A DNA stretch of 64,000 nt from NCBI GenBank assembly GCA_963844395.1, contig CAWJNX010000002.1, forward strand, positions 496,001 through 560,000, read 5' to 3'. Every line of letters starts with the position of its first letter. Within the stretch, counting starts at the first letter, position 1. This DNA comes from VRUE01 sp963844395 (GTDB lineage: Bacteria > Actinomycetota > Thermoleophilia > Solirubrobacterales > 70-9). The notes under the pieces were generated by a model that saw only the letters and a list, made by a program, of their open reading frames with translations, searched no databases and was not told where the DNA came from. The position numbers and the translations under genes are program-made. This document shows, piece after piece, positions 8,502-16,843 of the stretch.

Positions 8502-9895
8502 TAGAGGGCGAGTGCCAGCGGCTCTTCGAGAAGGGTGCGGATCCGGGCCAGGAACTCGGCGCCCTCGGCGCCGTAGAGGATGCGGTGGTCGCAAGCGAGG
8601 TCGACCTGCATCAGATGGGCGGTCGAGATCTCGCCGTCGCGGACGACCGGGCGCTCCGTGATCGCCCCGACCGCCAGGATCGCCGCCTGCGGAGGGTTGA
8701 TCACAGCCGAGAAGCTGTCGATCCCGTACATCCCCAGGTTGGAGACGGTGAAAGTTGCGCCCGAAAGCTCGGGCGGCGTGATCTGCCCCTCCCGCACCCG
8801 CTCCGCCAACGCTCGCGACTCGGTAGCGATCTGCCGCAGCCCCTTGCGGTCGGCGTCGAAGACGGTTGGAACGACCAGCGCGTCCCGCGCGGCAACAGCC
8901 ACCCCGACATTCACCCGCGAATAAACCTCGTACCGCCCGTCCCGGTAGGCGCCATTGGCCCGAGGATGCTCCCGCAGCGCCAGCGCGCAAGCCTTCACCA
9001 CCATGTCGTTGAAGGAAGGCACCACCTCGCCCTCACCCGCCGCAGCCTTCAACCGAGCCCGCCCCTCCACGGCCCGGCACATGTCCACCTCGGCGCGCAG
9101 ATAGAAGTGCGGCGCAGTCGCCTTCGACTCGGCCATCCGCCGCGCCACCGTTGACTGCAACTTCGAAAGCTCTTCATAACTGACCTCGCCTTTAGCGGTT
9201 TCGGGACTGGGCGTGGTGGCCGCGGGTCCTGCCGCGGCGGCCTCCCCCATGTGCTCGGGCGCTTCGCGCCCTGCGCTATGGGGGACCCCCGCCACCGCGT
9301 CACCCGCGGAAGAAGCCGACTCGACATCCGCCTTGACGATGCGCCCGCCGGGTCCAGAGCCGTGGAGCTGACTCAGGTCCAAGCCCTTCTCTTTAGCTAG
9401 ACGCCGAGCGAGTGGAGAAGCTTTGGGGCGATGGCCGTCGCCAGCCTCAGTCGTCTGAAGCTCGTCGGCAGCAGCCGCCTCTCCCGTGGGTGGCGTGGTG
9501 GTGGGTTCCTCGCCCGCAGCTTGCGAGGACGAGGAGCCCTCCACCACGACAGGACCCGCGGGCCGGGGCGGCTCCGTCCCGCCTTCGCCCGCAGCTTGCG
9601 AGGACGAGGTGCGCTCCTCCGCGACAGGACCCGCGGCCGCAGCGCCTGATCCCTCGCCGTCTTCCTCACCCACCCGAGCAATAGGAGTCCCGATCGCCAC
9701 CGTCTCGCCCTCCTGAACAAGGATCTCGCCCAGCGCCCCCGCCACATCGCTTTCGTAGGCCATGTTCGCCTTGTCGGTTTCGATTTCCACCAGCTCATCG
9801 CCCACGGCGATCTCATCGCCAACCTGCTTCAACCACTTCAAGACCGTCCCCTCCTCCATCGAGTCCGACAGTCGCGGCATCACCACGTCGGCCAT
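8501..9895 (-). CDS. pdhC: Dihydrolipoamide acyltransferase (E2) of a 2-oxoacid dehydrogenase complex
   Basis: 464 residues. Domain order: one lipoyl domain (1-75, lipoyl lysine K42 in ETDKANMAYES), a long Ala/Pro/Gly linker, an E1/E3-binding domain (about 158-190, ASPLARRLAKEKGL), a second linker, and the catalytic domain (about 238-464). The catalytic motif reads DHRILYGAEGAEFL: His437 is present but the usual Asp four residues on is Tyr441, as I recall for cyanobacterial and plastid E2 proteins. Both linkers carry palindromic insertions (SSSSQAAGEE twice in the first). It is last in pdhA-pdhB-pdhC, abutting the pdhB stop. The pyruvate substrate is inferred from the whole set. Confidence 0.93.
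   Translation of the reverse strand: MADVVMPRLSDSMEEGTVLKWLKQVGDEIAVGDELVEIETDKANMAYESDVAGALGEILVQEGETVAIGTPIARVGEEDGEGSGAAAAGPVAEERTSSSQAAGEGGTEPPRPAGPVVVEGSSSSQAAGEEPTTTPPTGEAAAADELQTTEAGDGHRPKASPLARRLAKEKGLDLSQLHGSGPGGRIVKADVESASSAGDAVAGVPHSAGREAPEHMGEAAAAGPAATTPSPETAKGEVSYEELSKLQSTVARRMAESKATAPHFYLRAEVDMCRAVEGRARLKAAAGEGEVVPSFNDMVVKACALALREHPRANGAYRDGRYEVYSRVNVGVAVAARDALVVPTVFDADRKGLRQIATESRALAERVREGQITPPELSGATFTVSNLGMYGIDSFSAVINPPQAAILAVGAITERPVVRDGEISTAHLMQVDLACDHRILYGAEGAEFLARIRTLLEEPLALAL
9243..9285. repeat. Second palindrome type inside the pdhC linker
   Basis: 43-bp two-tier inverted repeat: outer TCCCCCAT (9243-9250) with ATGGGGGA (9278-9285), inner GGGCGC (9257-9262) with GCGCCC (9266-9271), three-base loop. 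It encodes the linker peptide HSAGREAPEHMGEA between the E1/E3-binding and catalytic domains. It differs in sequence from the ~80-bp elements upstream in the same gene. Confidence 0.7.
9481..9562. repeat. In-gene palindromic element, copy 2
   Basis: Same core as copy 1 (TTCCTCGCCCGCAGCTTGCG, then AGGACGAGGAGCCCT). The middle arms differ from copy 1 but still pair: GTGGTGGTGGG with CCCTCCACCAC. It is read on the minus strand in pdhC as AGPVVVEGSSSSQAAGEEP. Confidence 0.85.
9568..9636. repeat. In-gene palindromic element, copy 3 (shortened)
   Basis: Directly follows copy 2 in the pdhC linker. It keeps the core CGCCCGCAGCTTGCGAGGAC and the right end GCGACAGGACCCGCGG, but the left arm is eroded. 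It is read in pdhC as AAGPVAEERTSSSQAAGE. Confidence 0.75.
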
Positions 9896-10896
9896 CAGAT
9901 CGAGCCCTCCAGCGCGGCCAGCGCCGCCTTGACGACGTGCTCCTCGTGCGGGATCGCGGCCTGCTCCAAACGCCGCGAATACGGCATGTGGACGTCGGCG
10001 CCGGTCACTCGCTGCACCGGCGCGTCGAGGTGGTCAAAAGCCTGCTCGGTGATCAGCGTCGCCAGGTTGGCGCCGACGCCGCCGTGGGGCCAGCCCTCCT
10101 CGACGATCACCGCCCGGTTGGTCTTGCGGACCGACTCAAGAATCGTGTCGAGGTCGAGCGGGCGCAGGGTGCGGGGGTCGATCACCTCAGCCTCGACCCC
10201 ATGCTCGTGCGAGAGGACCCGCGCCGCGTCCTTGGCCACATGCGCCATTTTGAGCACGCCGACGATCGTCACGTCGCGGCCCTCGCGCCGCACCGCCGCT
10301 TCGCCGAAGTGCAGCACGCTCCCTCCATCGGCATCACCGTCGTCGGCGACCTCGCCGCGGCTACCGTAAAGGCCCTCGTGCTCGATGAAGACGACCGGGT
10401 TGTCGTCGCGGATCGCCGTCTTAAGCAGCGCCTTGCCGTCGGCAGCCGTCGAGGGGCAGGCGACCAGCAGTCCCGGCACCTGCAGGTAGAGCGCCTCGAA
10501 GCTGTGCGAGTGGGTGGGGCCGAGCTGATGGCCGCCGCCGCCCGGCATTCTGATCACCAGCGGCACCCGCGCCTGGCCGTTGAACATGTAGGGGATCGCG
10601 GCGGCATGGTTGACGATCTGGTCCAGCGCCAGCAGCGAGAAGTTGACGGTCATCAGCTCGACGATCGGTCTCAGCCCCGCCATCGCCGCCCCGACCCCGG
10701 CGCCGACGATCGTGTTCTCAGAGATCGGCGTGTCGCGGACCCGCCGCTCGCCGAACTCCTCCAGCAGCCCTTCGGTCACCTTGAAGGCGCCCTGGAAGAC
10801 GCCGACGTCCTCGCCCATTACGAAGACCGACTCGTCGCGGCGCATCTCCTCGAACATCGCGTCGCGCAGCGCCTCCCGCATCCGCAGCGTTGCCAT
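9895..10896 (-). CDS. pdhB: 2-oxoacid (pyruvate) dehydrogenase E1 beta subunit
   Basis: 333 residues, normal length. It begins MATLRMREALRDAMFEEM and has the conserved SVFVMGEDVGVFQGAFKVT, RVRDTPISENTIVGAGVGAA and FGEAAVRREGRDVTIVGV blocks, with the C-terminal transketolase-like domain ending PYSRRLEQAAIPHEEHVV. With PdhA it forms the thiamine-diphosphate-dependent decarboxylase that reductively acylates E2. The start shares one base with the pdhA stop (TGATG), so the two subunits are translationally coupled. Confidence 0.95.
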   Translation of the reverse strand: MATLRMREALRDAMFEEMRRDESVFVMGEDVGVFQGAFKVTEGLLEEFGERRVRDTPISENTIVGAGVGAAMAGLRPIVELMTVNFSLLALDQIVNHAAAIPYMFNGQARVPLVIRMPGGGGHQLGPTHSHSFEALYLQVPGLLVACPSTAADGKALLKTAIRDDNPVVFIEHEGLYGSRGEVADDGDADGGSVLHFGEAAVRREGRDVTIVGVLKMAHVAKDAARVLSHEHGVEAEVIDPRTLRPLDLDTILESVRKTNRAVIVEEGWPHGGVGANLATLITEQAFDHLDAPVQRVTGADVHMPYSRRLEQAAIPHEEHVVKAALAALEGSI

Positions 10897-12251
10897 CAGT
10901 CCCCGGCCTCCTCACGCTCGCCAGCGACCTCAGGCTTGGCGCCCTCCCGCTCGCTTGCCACCTCGGGCGCGTCCTCCTCGCGCTCGGCGGTCACCTCCGG
11001 CTCCTCGTCCTCGCGCTCGTCCGTGACCTCCTCACCCCTCCGCTCGCCCCCGACCTCCGACTCCTCACCCTTCCTCTCGCCGGCGACCTCGGGCTCGGTG
11101 CCCTCCTGGACGTCGCCGTCCTCGGCCGGGTTGGGACGCGGCCCGTCCGGCTGCCCCGCGTAGGCGGCGCCCGCCTCGGCCAGCTCGCGCGCCGCCTCGG
11201 GCATCGTCTCCTCGCGCTCGCCGCGGTGCGGCTCGGGGCTGCGCTCGTCGACCGCGTACCAGGCGGCGTCGCTGTCGAGCACGTAGAGGTTCTCGTAGAG
11301 GGTGTCGAGCGCCGGCTCGGGCGAGGCCTCGGCGAACTCAACCGCCGCCTTGACCGCGTCGTCGGCCTTGTCGCGGGTCTCCTGCACCTCGCGCTCGCCG
11401 AGCACGCCCGCATCGACGCAGCGCCGCGCGAAGGCCTCGATCGGGTCTTTCTGCTGCCACTCCTCGACCTCGTCGCGCTCCCGGTAGACCTCGGGGTCGG
11501 CGGCGGAGTGGCCTCGGTAGCGATAGGTGAAGGCCTCCAGCAGCGTGGGACGCCGCTCCTCGCGGGCGAGGCGGATGCCCTCGGCGACCGCCTCGCGGAC
11601 GGCGATCACGTCCATCCCGTTGACCCGCTCGCCGGGGACGCCGTAGCCCTCAGCCTTTTTCGAGAGGTCGGTCTGGGCGGAGTGGCGCTCGACTGAGGTG
11701 CCCATCCCGTAGAGGTTGTTCTCGACCAGGAAGAGGACCGGCAGGCTCCAGAGCGCGGCCAGGTTCATCGTCTCGCCGAAGTTGCCGGTGTTGGAGGCGC
11801 CGTCGCCGAACATGCAGACGGTGACGTTGTCTTCGCTGCGGTAGTCGGAGGCGAGCCCAAGCCCGGCCGCGATCGGCAGGCTGCCGCCGACGATCCCGTA
11901 GCCGCCCATGAAGCGGCGCTCGCGGTCGAAGACGTGCATCGAGCCGCCCCGCCCGCCGCTGGTCCCGTTGACGCGGCCGAACAGCTCGGCCATGACCCGC
12001 TTTGGGTCAGTGCCGCGGGCGATCGCGTGGCCGTGGGTGCGGTAGGCGCCGATCAGGTAGTCCTCGTCGCGCATCACCGAGATCGTGCCGACGATAGTCG
12101 CCTCCTCACCGATGCCAAGGTGCAGGAAGCCGCCGGCTTTGGCGCGCTGGTACTGCCGACCGGCCTCCTCCTCGAAGCGCCGGATCAGGGCCATCCGCGC
12201 GAGCAGCTCGTAACAGGTGCCGGCGTCGGGCAGATCGGCCATCGAGGCCAC
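10896..12251 (-). CDS. pdhA: 2-oxoacid (pyruvate) dehydrogenase E1 alpha subunit with repetitive acidic tail
   Basis: 451 residues. The first ~345 are a normal E1 alpha: RRFEEEAGRQYQRAKAGGFL, AYRTHGHAIARG, the thiamine-diphosphate motif GDGASNTGNFGETMNLAALW with later ENNLYGMGT, and a YRYRGHSAADP phosphorylation-loop equivalent. The remaining ~100 residues are an unusual Glu/Arg-rich tail of about ten-residue repeats (variants of PEVAGEREE). The tail has no catalytic function I know of and may arise from tandem duplication. It is the first gene of pdhA-pdhB-pdhC and follows a DsbA-family gene by one base. Confidence 0.94.
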   Translation of the reverse strand: MASMADLPDAGTCYELLARMALIRRFEEEAGRQYQRAKAGGFLHLGIGEEATIVGTISVMRDEDYLIGAYRTHGHAIARGTDPKRVMAELFGRVNGTSGGRGGSMHVFDRERRFMGGYGIVGGSLPIAAGLGLASDYRSEDNVTVCMFGDGASNTGNFGETMNLAALWSLPVLFLVENNLYGMGTSVERHSAQTDLSKKAEGYGVPGERVNGMDVIAVREAVAEGIRLAREERRPTLLEAFTYRYRGHSAADPEVYRERDEVEEWQQKDPIEAFARRCVDAGVLGEREVQETRDKADDAVKAAVEFAEASPEPALDTLYENLYVLDSDAAWYAVDERSPEPHRGEREETMPEAARELAEAGAAYAGQPDGPRPNPAEDGDVQEGTEPEVAGERKGEESEVGGERRGEEVTDEREDEEPEVTAEREEDAPEVASEREGAKPEVAGEREEAGD

Positions 12252-12252
12252 C

Positions 12253-12843
12253 TTAGCTCGCCGCGACGACCGCCTCTTCGAGTTTGTCGTCGCCCCAGAA
12301 GACCTCGCCGTCGACGACCAGCGAAGGGACGCCGACGACGCCCAGCTCGGCGGCGCGATCGGTCGCCTCCCGCAGGGCGCTCTTGACGCTGCCGGTGCCC
12401 ACCGCCTTCTCGACCGCCTTGGGGTGAAGCTCGCAAGCCGCAGCGGCGACCAGCACGTTGTCGGGCTCGCTCAAATCGCGGCCGGCGGCGAAAGCCTGGC
12501 GGAAGCCGGCGAGGGCGAAGGAGACGGTGCGACCGGTCTGCTTGGCGAAGGTCGCGGCGCGCATCGCAAGCAGCGTGTTGCCCGGCCACGGCTCGGGCCA
12601 GACCAGCGGCGGCAGTCCGTACTCGGCAGCGCGGCGCTCGACCTCGGCGATGCCTTCCGCCCGGCCTGAGCCGTTCGCCCACGAGTCGCGGCCGAAGCGC
12701 TGGAAGAGGCCGCCGAGCAAGATCGGCTGCCACTCCGGCTGCTCCAGCCCGGCCTCCGCGAAGAGGCCGCTGATCCGCTCCGCGCTCAGGTACGCGTAAG
12801 GCGAGCCGAGGTCGAAGTAGAAGGTCGCCCGCTCGCCGGTCAA
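12253..12843 (-). CDS. DsbA-family / 2-hydroxychromene-2-carboxylate isomerase-like protein
   Basis: 196 residues. A thioredoxin-fold protein of the DsbA superfamily. The N-terminal FYFDLGSPYAYLSAERI and C-terminal GVVGVPSLVVDGEVFWGDD are the two ends of the glutathione-transferase-kappa/HCCA-isomerase fold. There is no CxxC motif, so it is not a classical disulfide oxidase, and no signal peptide. It overlaps lpd by four bases and precedes pdhA by one base, so it is co-transcribed with the dehydrogenase genes. The substrate is unknown. Confidence 0.85.
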   Translation of the reverse strand: MTGERATFYFDLGSPYAYLSAERISGLFAEAGLEQPEWQPILLGGLFQRFGRDSWANGSGRAEGIAEVERRAAEYGLPPLVWPEPWPGNTLLAMRAATFAKQTGRTVSFALAGFRQAFAAGRDLSEPDNVLVAAAACELHPKAVEKAVGTGSVKSALREATDRAAELGVVGVPSLVVDGEVFWGDDKLEEAVVAAS

Positions 12844-14207
12844 GCGTGGGTGGCCCAGCCGTCTACGGCGCGGGCGGCGTCGAGGATCGCCTCGGAGATC
12901 GTCGGATGGGGATGGACGATCCGCGCCAGCTCCTGGTAGCCGCCCTCCAGCGCCATCGTCGCGACCAGCTCGGCGATCATGTCGCAGGCGCGGTTGCCGA
13001 CGACGTGGGCACCGAGGATCTCGCCGTATTTGGAGTTGACGACCAGCTTTACCAGGCCGTCTTTGTCGTCGTACACGGTCGCCGCCCCGACCCCGCCCAG
13101 CTTCAGCTTGCCGACCTTGACGTCGTGCCCGGCCTCCTTGGCGGCGGCCTCGGTCAGGCCGACGCTGGCCACCTGCGGCTGGCAGAAGGTGGCGCCGGCG
13201 ATCAGGTTCTGGTTGACGGGATGGGTCTCGGCGCCGGCGGCGTGCTCGACCGCGACGACGCCCTCCTCGGAGGCCTTGTGGGCTAGCGCCTTGGCATTGA
13301 CCAGGTCGCCGATCGCGTAGACCTTCTGATTGGAGGTGCGGCCGAACTCGTTGACCTTGACCTTGCCGTTCTCCTCAAGCTCGACGCCGGCGTCTTTCAG
13401 TCCCAGCCCCTCGACATCGGCGCCTCGGCCGCCGGCGACGCAGAGGTAGTCGACCTTGGCCGACTTGTCGCCATAAGTGAACTTGACCGACTTGTCGCCG
13501 GCCTCGACGTTCTCGACCGGAGTGCCGGTGGAGATTGCAATTCCCTGTTTCTTGAAGGCTCGCTCGACGACCCGCGCCATGTCCTTGTCCTCGGCCGGCA
13601 GGATCTGGTCGAGCATCTCGATCAGCAGCACCTCGGTGCCGAAGCGGCCGTAGGCGGAGGCGATCTCGCAGCCCGAGGCGCCGGCGCCGACCACGGCGAT
13701 CTTCCCGGGCTGCTCGGGCAGCGACCAGGCGCCCCAGGTATCGACGACGCGGTCGCCGAACTCAGCGCCGGGGATCGGCAACGCTACCGAGCCGGTCGCC
13801 AGCACGACCGCGCCAGCCTCGTAGACGTCGTCGCCGACCTTGACGTTGCCGTCGGCGGTCAGCGAGCCGTCGCCCTCGATCGTCGTCACCTTGTTTTTGT
13901 CCCAGAGCATCTTCACTCCGCCGGAGAGGGAGTCCGAGACCGCGGCGCGCCGCTTGTGGAGAGCGTCCCAATCGAGTGAGGCGCCCTCGACCTTCACGCC
14001 CAGCTCGGCGCTGTTGCGCGCCTCGTCGTAGACGTCAGCGGTGCGGAGCACGGTCTTGGCCGGGATGCAGGCGTAGTTGAGGCAGCGGCCGCCCGGCTTG
14101 TCGCGCTCGACGACAGCCGTTTTCTTGCCGAGCTGGGCCGACCGGATCGCGGCGACGTAGCCGCCCGGGCCCCCGCCAATGACGATCACGTCGTAGGAGT
14201 CGGCCAT
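12840..14207 (-). CDS. lpdA: Dihydrolipoyl dehydrogenase (E3)
   Basis: 455 residues from ATG 14207 (MADSYDVIVIGGGPGGYVAA); an ATG at 14231 would add eight residues. It reoxidises dihydrolipoamide on E2 using FAD and NAD+. FAD motif GGGPGGYVAAIRSAQLG, redox-active disulfide GGRCLNYACIPAK, NAD-binding GAGASGCEIASAYGRFG, and the C-terminal HPHPTISEAILDAARAV with the catalytic His-Glu pair are all present. It leads the lpd-dsbA-like-pdhABC gene run. A long hairpin lies just upstream. Confidence 0.96.
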   Translation of the reverse strand: MADSYDVIVIGGGPGGYVAAIRSAQLGKKTAVVERDKPGGRCLNYACIPAKTVLRTADVYDEARNSAELGVKVEGASLDWDALHKRRAAVSDSLSGGVKMLWDKNKVTTIEGDGSLTADGNVKVGDDVYEAGAVVLATGSVALPIPGAEFGDRVVDTWGAWSLPEQPGKIAVVGAGASGCEIASAYGRFGTEVLLIEMLDQILPAEDKDMARVVERAFKKQGIAISTGTPVENVEAGDKSVKFTYGDKSAKVDYLCVAGGRGADVEGLGLKDAGVELEENGKVKVNEFGRTSNQKVYAIGDLVNAKALAHKASEEGVVAVEHAAGAETHPVNQNLIAGATFCQPQVASVGLTEAAAKEAGHDVKVGKLKLGGVGAATVYDDKDGLVKLVVNSKYGEILGAHVVGNRACDMIAELVATMALEGGYQELARIVHPHPTISEAILDAARAVDGWATHA

Positions 14208-14234
14208 CGAGCTGAGCCTATACAAGCCCATGGT

Positions 14235-14277
14235 GCGTTCGTCCTTTGTCCCGCATACCGGTACAAAGGACGAACGC
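14235..14277. promoter_or_regulatory. Perfect 15-bp inverted repeat upstream of lpd
   Basis: GCGTTCGTCCTTTGT (14235-14249) and ACAAAGGACGAACGC (14263-14277) with a 13-base loop CCCGCATACCGGT. It lies 28 bases before the lpd start, between two minus-strand genes. It could terminate the upstream gene, act as an operator, or fold in the lpd leader. There is no T-run on the minus strand, which weakens the terminator reading. Confidence 0.6.
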
Positions 14278-14317
14278 GTCCGGGGCTGGGCTCAGCCTTG
14301 CCCGCGGCCGCGCGGGC

Positions 14318-14821
14318 TCACCGGCGCGGCTCTCTCGTCGGCATCTGGATCCGCGCCATAGCCTTGACCATGAAGTAGAAGAAGGTGCCGGAGACGGCGA
14401 GCAGGCCGAGGGTGGTGGCGATCGCGCCGACGCTCGCCGCCTGCAGGGTGAGACCAAGGATGGCGCTGAGGATCAGCAGGACGAGCAGGAGCTGGAAGCC
14501 GAGCACCGCCCAGTAGCGGGCGCGCCACATGCCCCAGGCCATGATCCCCATCAACAGAGCGGGTGCAAGCACCTGGGCCAGCGGCGGTCGCTCGCCGTCG
14601 ACCTCGGCCCCGGCCAGGTAGCTGACCACGACCGAGAGGGCGATCAGCGCCGAGACGGCGGCGCCGATCGTCACCACCAGGGGCCGCTCTCCCTCGGCTA
14701 ACGGCTTCAGTGCCTCGCGAGCTTCCTGGTTTCGCTCCTCGGCGCGGGCGTAGCCGCGCTCCATCCGCTCGCGCGGGCTGAGCCCGCCGCGTTCCTTGCG
14801 CTTGGGCTTCGCCTCAGGCAC
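14318..14821 (-). CDS. Small polytopic membrane protein of unknown function
   Basis: About 167 residues if translation starts at GTG 14821, which overlaps the last codons of thiE; an internal start at MERGYARAEERN is possible. A basic N-terminus (EAKPKRKERGGLSPRERMERG) precedes four hydrophobic helices and a short basic tail (MPTREPRR). I do not recognise a family. The long upstream reading of the same frame (to 15217) is the shadow of thiE and is left out. Confidence 0.6.
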   Translation of the reverse strand: MPEAKPKRKERGGLSPRERMERGYARAEERNQEAREALKPLAEGERPLVVTIGAAVSALIALSVVVSYLAGAEVDGERPPLAQVLAPALLMGIMAWGMWRARYWAVLGFQLLLVLLILSAILGLTLQAASVGAIATTLGLLAVSGTFFYFMVKAMARIQMPTREPRR

Positions 14822-15500
14822 CCGGGGCGGCCTCCCCGACCGCGCCCAGCGCACTGCGCAGCGCTTCGGCCGCAGCGGCCGGGTCCGCGGCATCGCGGAC
14901 CGAGCGCACGACTCCGAGCCGCCGCGCCCCCGCCTCGACCACCTGTCCAGCATTGGCCGGATCGACTCCGCCGATCGCGAAGAATGGGTGTGGGGCGTGC
15001 GCGGCGGCGTGCTCGACCAGTCTGAGCCCGACGCCGGGGCGCCCTTCTTTGGTCGGGGTCTCCCAGATCGGCCCGACGCTGACGTAATCGACGGCCGCGC
15101 CGGCCGATGCGGCGAGCTGCTCCTCGGAGTGGGTCGAGAGGCCGACGATCGCCTCCGGTCCGAGGATCTCGCGCGCCTCGGCGACCGGCATGTCGTCCTG
15201 GCCGACGTGGACGCCATCGGCGTCGCAGGCTCGCGCCAGGTAGGGGTCGTCGTTGACTATGAAGAGGGCGCTGTAGGTGTCGCAGAGGCGGCGGAAGGTC
15301 CGTGCCGAGCGCTCGATCGTGTCGCGGTCCAGCTCCTTCTCGCGGAGCTGAACGATGTTGACGCCGCCGTTCAGCGCCGCACGCAGCAGCGCCTCCGGTT
15401 CCTCGCCACGCGGCAGCGCCTCGCAGACGAGATAGAGCCGCGCGGTGCGCAGCCGCTCGCGCCGCAGCGGGCCGGCGGCCTCTGGGGGTGCCAGGCTCAT
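14814..15500 (-). CDS. thiE: Thiamine-phosphate synthase
   Basis: 228 residues. Couples the pyrimidine and thiazole moieties to give thiamine phosphate. Motifs: NIVQLREKELDRDT, FIVNDDPYLARACDADGVHV followed by GQDD, SVGPIWETPTKEG and FFAIGGVDPANAG, all standard for the TIM-barrel family. It is divergent from the riboswitch-controlled thiO-thiSG unit, with a 215-base gap. The riboswitch faces thiO only, so thiE control is separate or indirect. Confidence 0.95.
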   Translation of the reverse strand: MSLAPPEAAGPLRRERLRTARLYLVCEALPRGEEPEALLRAALNGGVNIVQLREKELDRDTIERSARTFRRLCDTYSALFIVNDDPYLARACDADGVHVGQDDMPVAEAREILGPEAIVGLSTHSEEQLAASAGAAVDYVSVGPIWETPTKEGRPGVGLRLVEHAAAHAPHPFFAIGGVDPANAGQVVEAGARRLGVVRSVRDAADPAAAAEALRSALGAVGEAAPGA

Positions 15501-15623
15501 GCGTCAATTATCGCCTGACCGGCCTCCGCCCCTGCGCTGACCGTGGGATTGACGGGTCGTAGGCCGTTCAACTCACAGTTCAGTGCTTGGACGGCAGCCC
15601 GGCCCGGCCGAGTACCATCGATG

Positions 15624-15714
15624 TAACGGGAGTCCGTAAGCCACGGGCTGAGAGGGCGGCTGTGGCGCCGCCGACCGTATGGACCTGATCCGGGTAATGC
15701 CGGCGGAGGCAAAG
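15624..15714 (+). promoter_or_regulatory. TPP riboswitch (THI element)
   Basis: The conserved TPP-aptamer blocks are in order: TAACGGGAGTCCG, CTGAGAGGG (15648-15656), ACCTGATCCGGGTAATGCCG and GCGGAGGCA. An optional extra hairpin GGCGGC/GCCGCC sits at about 15657-15673. It lies immediately before thiO. The ribosome site GGAGG (15705-15709) is part of the conserved 3' aptamer strand, six bases before the GTG start, which suggests direct translational control. Confidence 0.95.
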
Positions 15715-15715
15715 C

Positions 15716-16843
15716 GTGAGTGAAAAATGGAGTTACGACGCGGTGGTCGTCGGAGGCGGGGTGATCGGCCTCTCCTGCGCCTGGCGGCTGCGACAACGCG
15801 GCGCTCGTGTCGCCCTGATCGACGAAGCCTTTCCGCCTGTCGGGGCGAGCCGTGTGGCGGCGGGGATGCTGGCGCCGGTCGGCGAGCTCGCCTTCGGCGA
15901 GCCGGAGCTGCTGAAGATGACCCTGGCCGCGGCCGAGCTCTATCCGGGCTTCGTCGCCGAGCTGGAGGCGGTGAGCGGCGTACCGACCGGGTACGCATGC
16001 CACGGCGCCCTGCACGTCGCGCTCGACCGCGACGAGGCAGCCGAGCTGCGCCGCGTGCACGAGCTGCAGCGCTCGCTTGGACTTCGAGCCGAGTGGTTGC
16101 CACCTCGCCGTTGCCGCGAGCTGGAGCCCGGTCTCACTCCCTCGTTCAACGGCGGCATCCACGCGCCCGGCGAGGGTTCGATCGACCCACGGAAGCTGAG
16201 TCGGGCGCTGCTGGCGGCGGTGATGACGGAGGGTGCCGAGGTCCTGACCGGGACCAGAGTCGTCGGGGTGCTGAGCGAAGGCGGGCGGATCCAGGGCGTC
16301 CGCACCGAGGTGGCGGCGTACGTCAGTGTCGGCACTCGGACGGCCGTCGCGGGAGACCTGCGTGCCGATACCGTCGTGCTGGCCACCGGCGCCTCGGCCG
16401 GGAAGGCCGAATGGCTGCCCGCAGAGGCGCGGCCGCCCGTGCGCCCGGTCAAGGGACAGATCCTCGAGCTGCGCGCGCGCGACAGCGCGCCGCCGTGCGA
16501 GCGGATCGTCTCCTCCGAACGCGTCTACCTCGTGCCACGCGCCGACGACCGGCTGATCGTCGGCGCCACGGTCGAGGAGCAGGGCTTCGACACCAGGCCC
16601 ACGGCGGGCGGTGTCTATGAGCTGCTGCGCGAGGCCTACCGCCTGCTCCCCGACGTGGTGGAAATGGAGCTGGTCGAGGCGGCGGCCGCCCTGCGGCCCG
16701 GGACGCCGGACAACCTGCCGCGGATCGGCCCGTCGCCGGTGAGCGGCCTGTTCTGGGCGACCGGCCACTACCGCAACGGCATTTTGCTCGCGCCGCTGAC
16801 GGCGCAGATGGTCGCCGACCAGCTGGAGGGTGCGCCCGCGTGA
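15716..16843 (+). CDS. thiO: Glycine oxidase (thiazole branch of thiamine synthesis)
   Basis: 375 residues, GTG start. A DAO-family FAD enzyme that oxidises glycine to the imine used by ThiG. FAD motif VVVGGGVIGLSCAWRL, SRVAAGMLAPVGE, VKGQILELRA, and the C-terminal ATGHYRNGILLAPLTAQM. It is first in a riboswitch-controlled operon with the fused thiS-thiG and overlaps it by four bases (GTGA). Confidence 0.95.
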   Translation: MSEKWSYDAVVVGGGVIGLSCAWRLRQRGARVALIDEAFPPVGASRVAAGMLAPVGELAFGEPELLKMTLAAAELYPGFVAELEAVSGVPTGYACHGALHVALDRDEAAELRRVHELQRSLGLRAEWLPPRRCRELEPGLTPSFNGGIHAPGEGSIDPRKLSRALLAAVMTEGAEVLTGTRVVGVLSEGGRIQGVRTEVAAYVSVGTRTAVAGDLRADTVVLATGASAGKAEWLPAEARPPVRPVKGQILELRARDSAPPCERIVSSERVYLVPRADDRLIVGATVEEQGFDTRPTAGGVYELLREAYRLLPDVVEMELVEAAAALRPGTPDNLPRIGPSPVSGLFWATGHYRNGILLAPLTAQMVADQLEGAPA

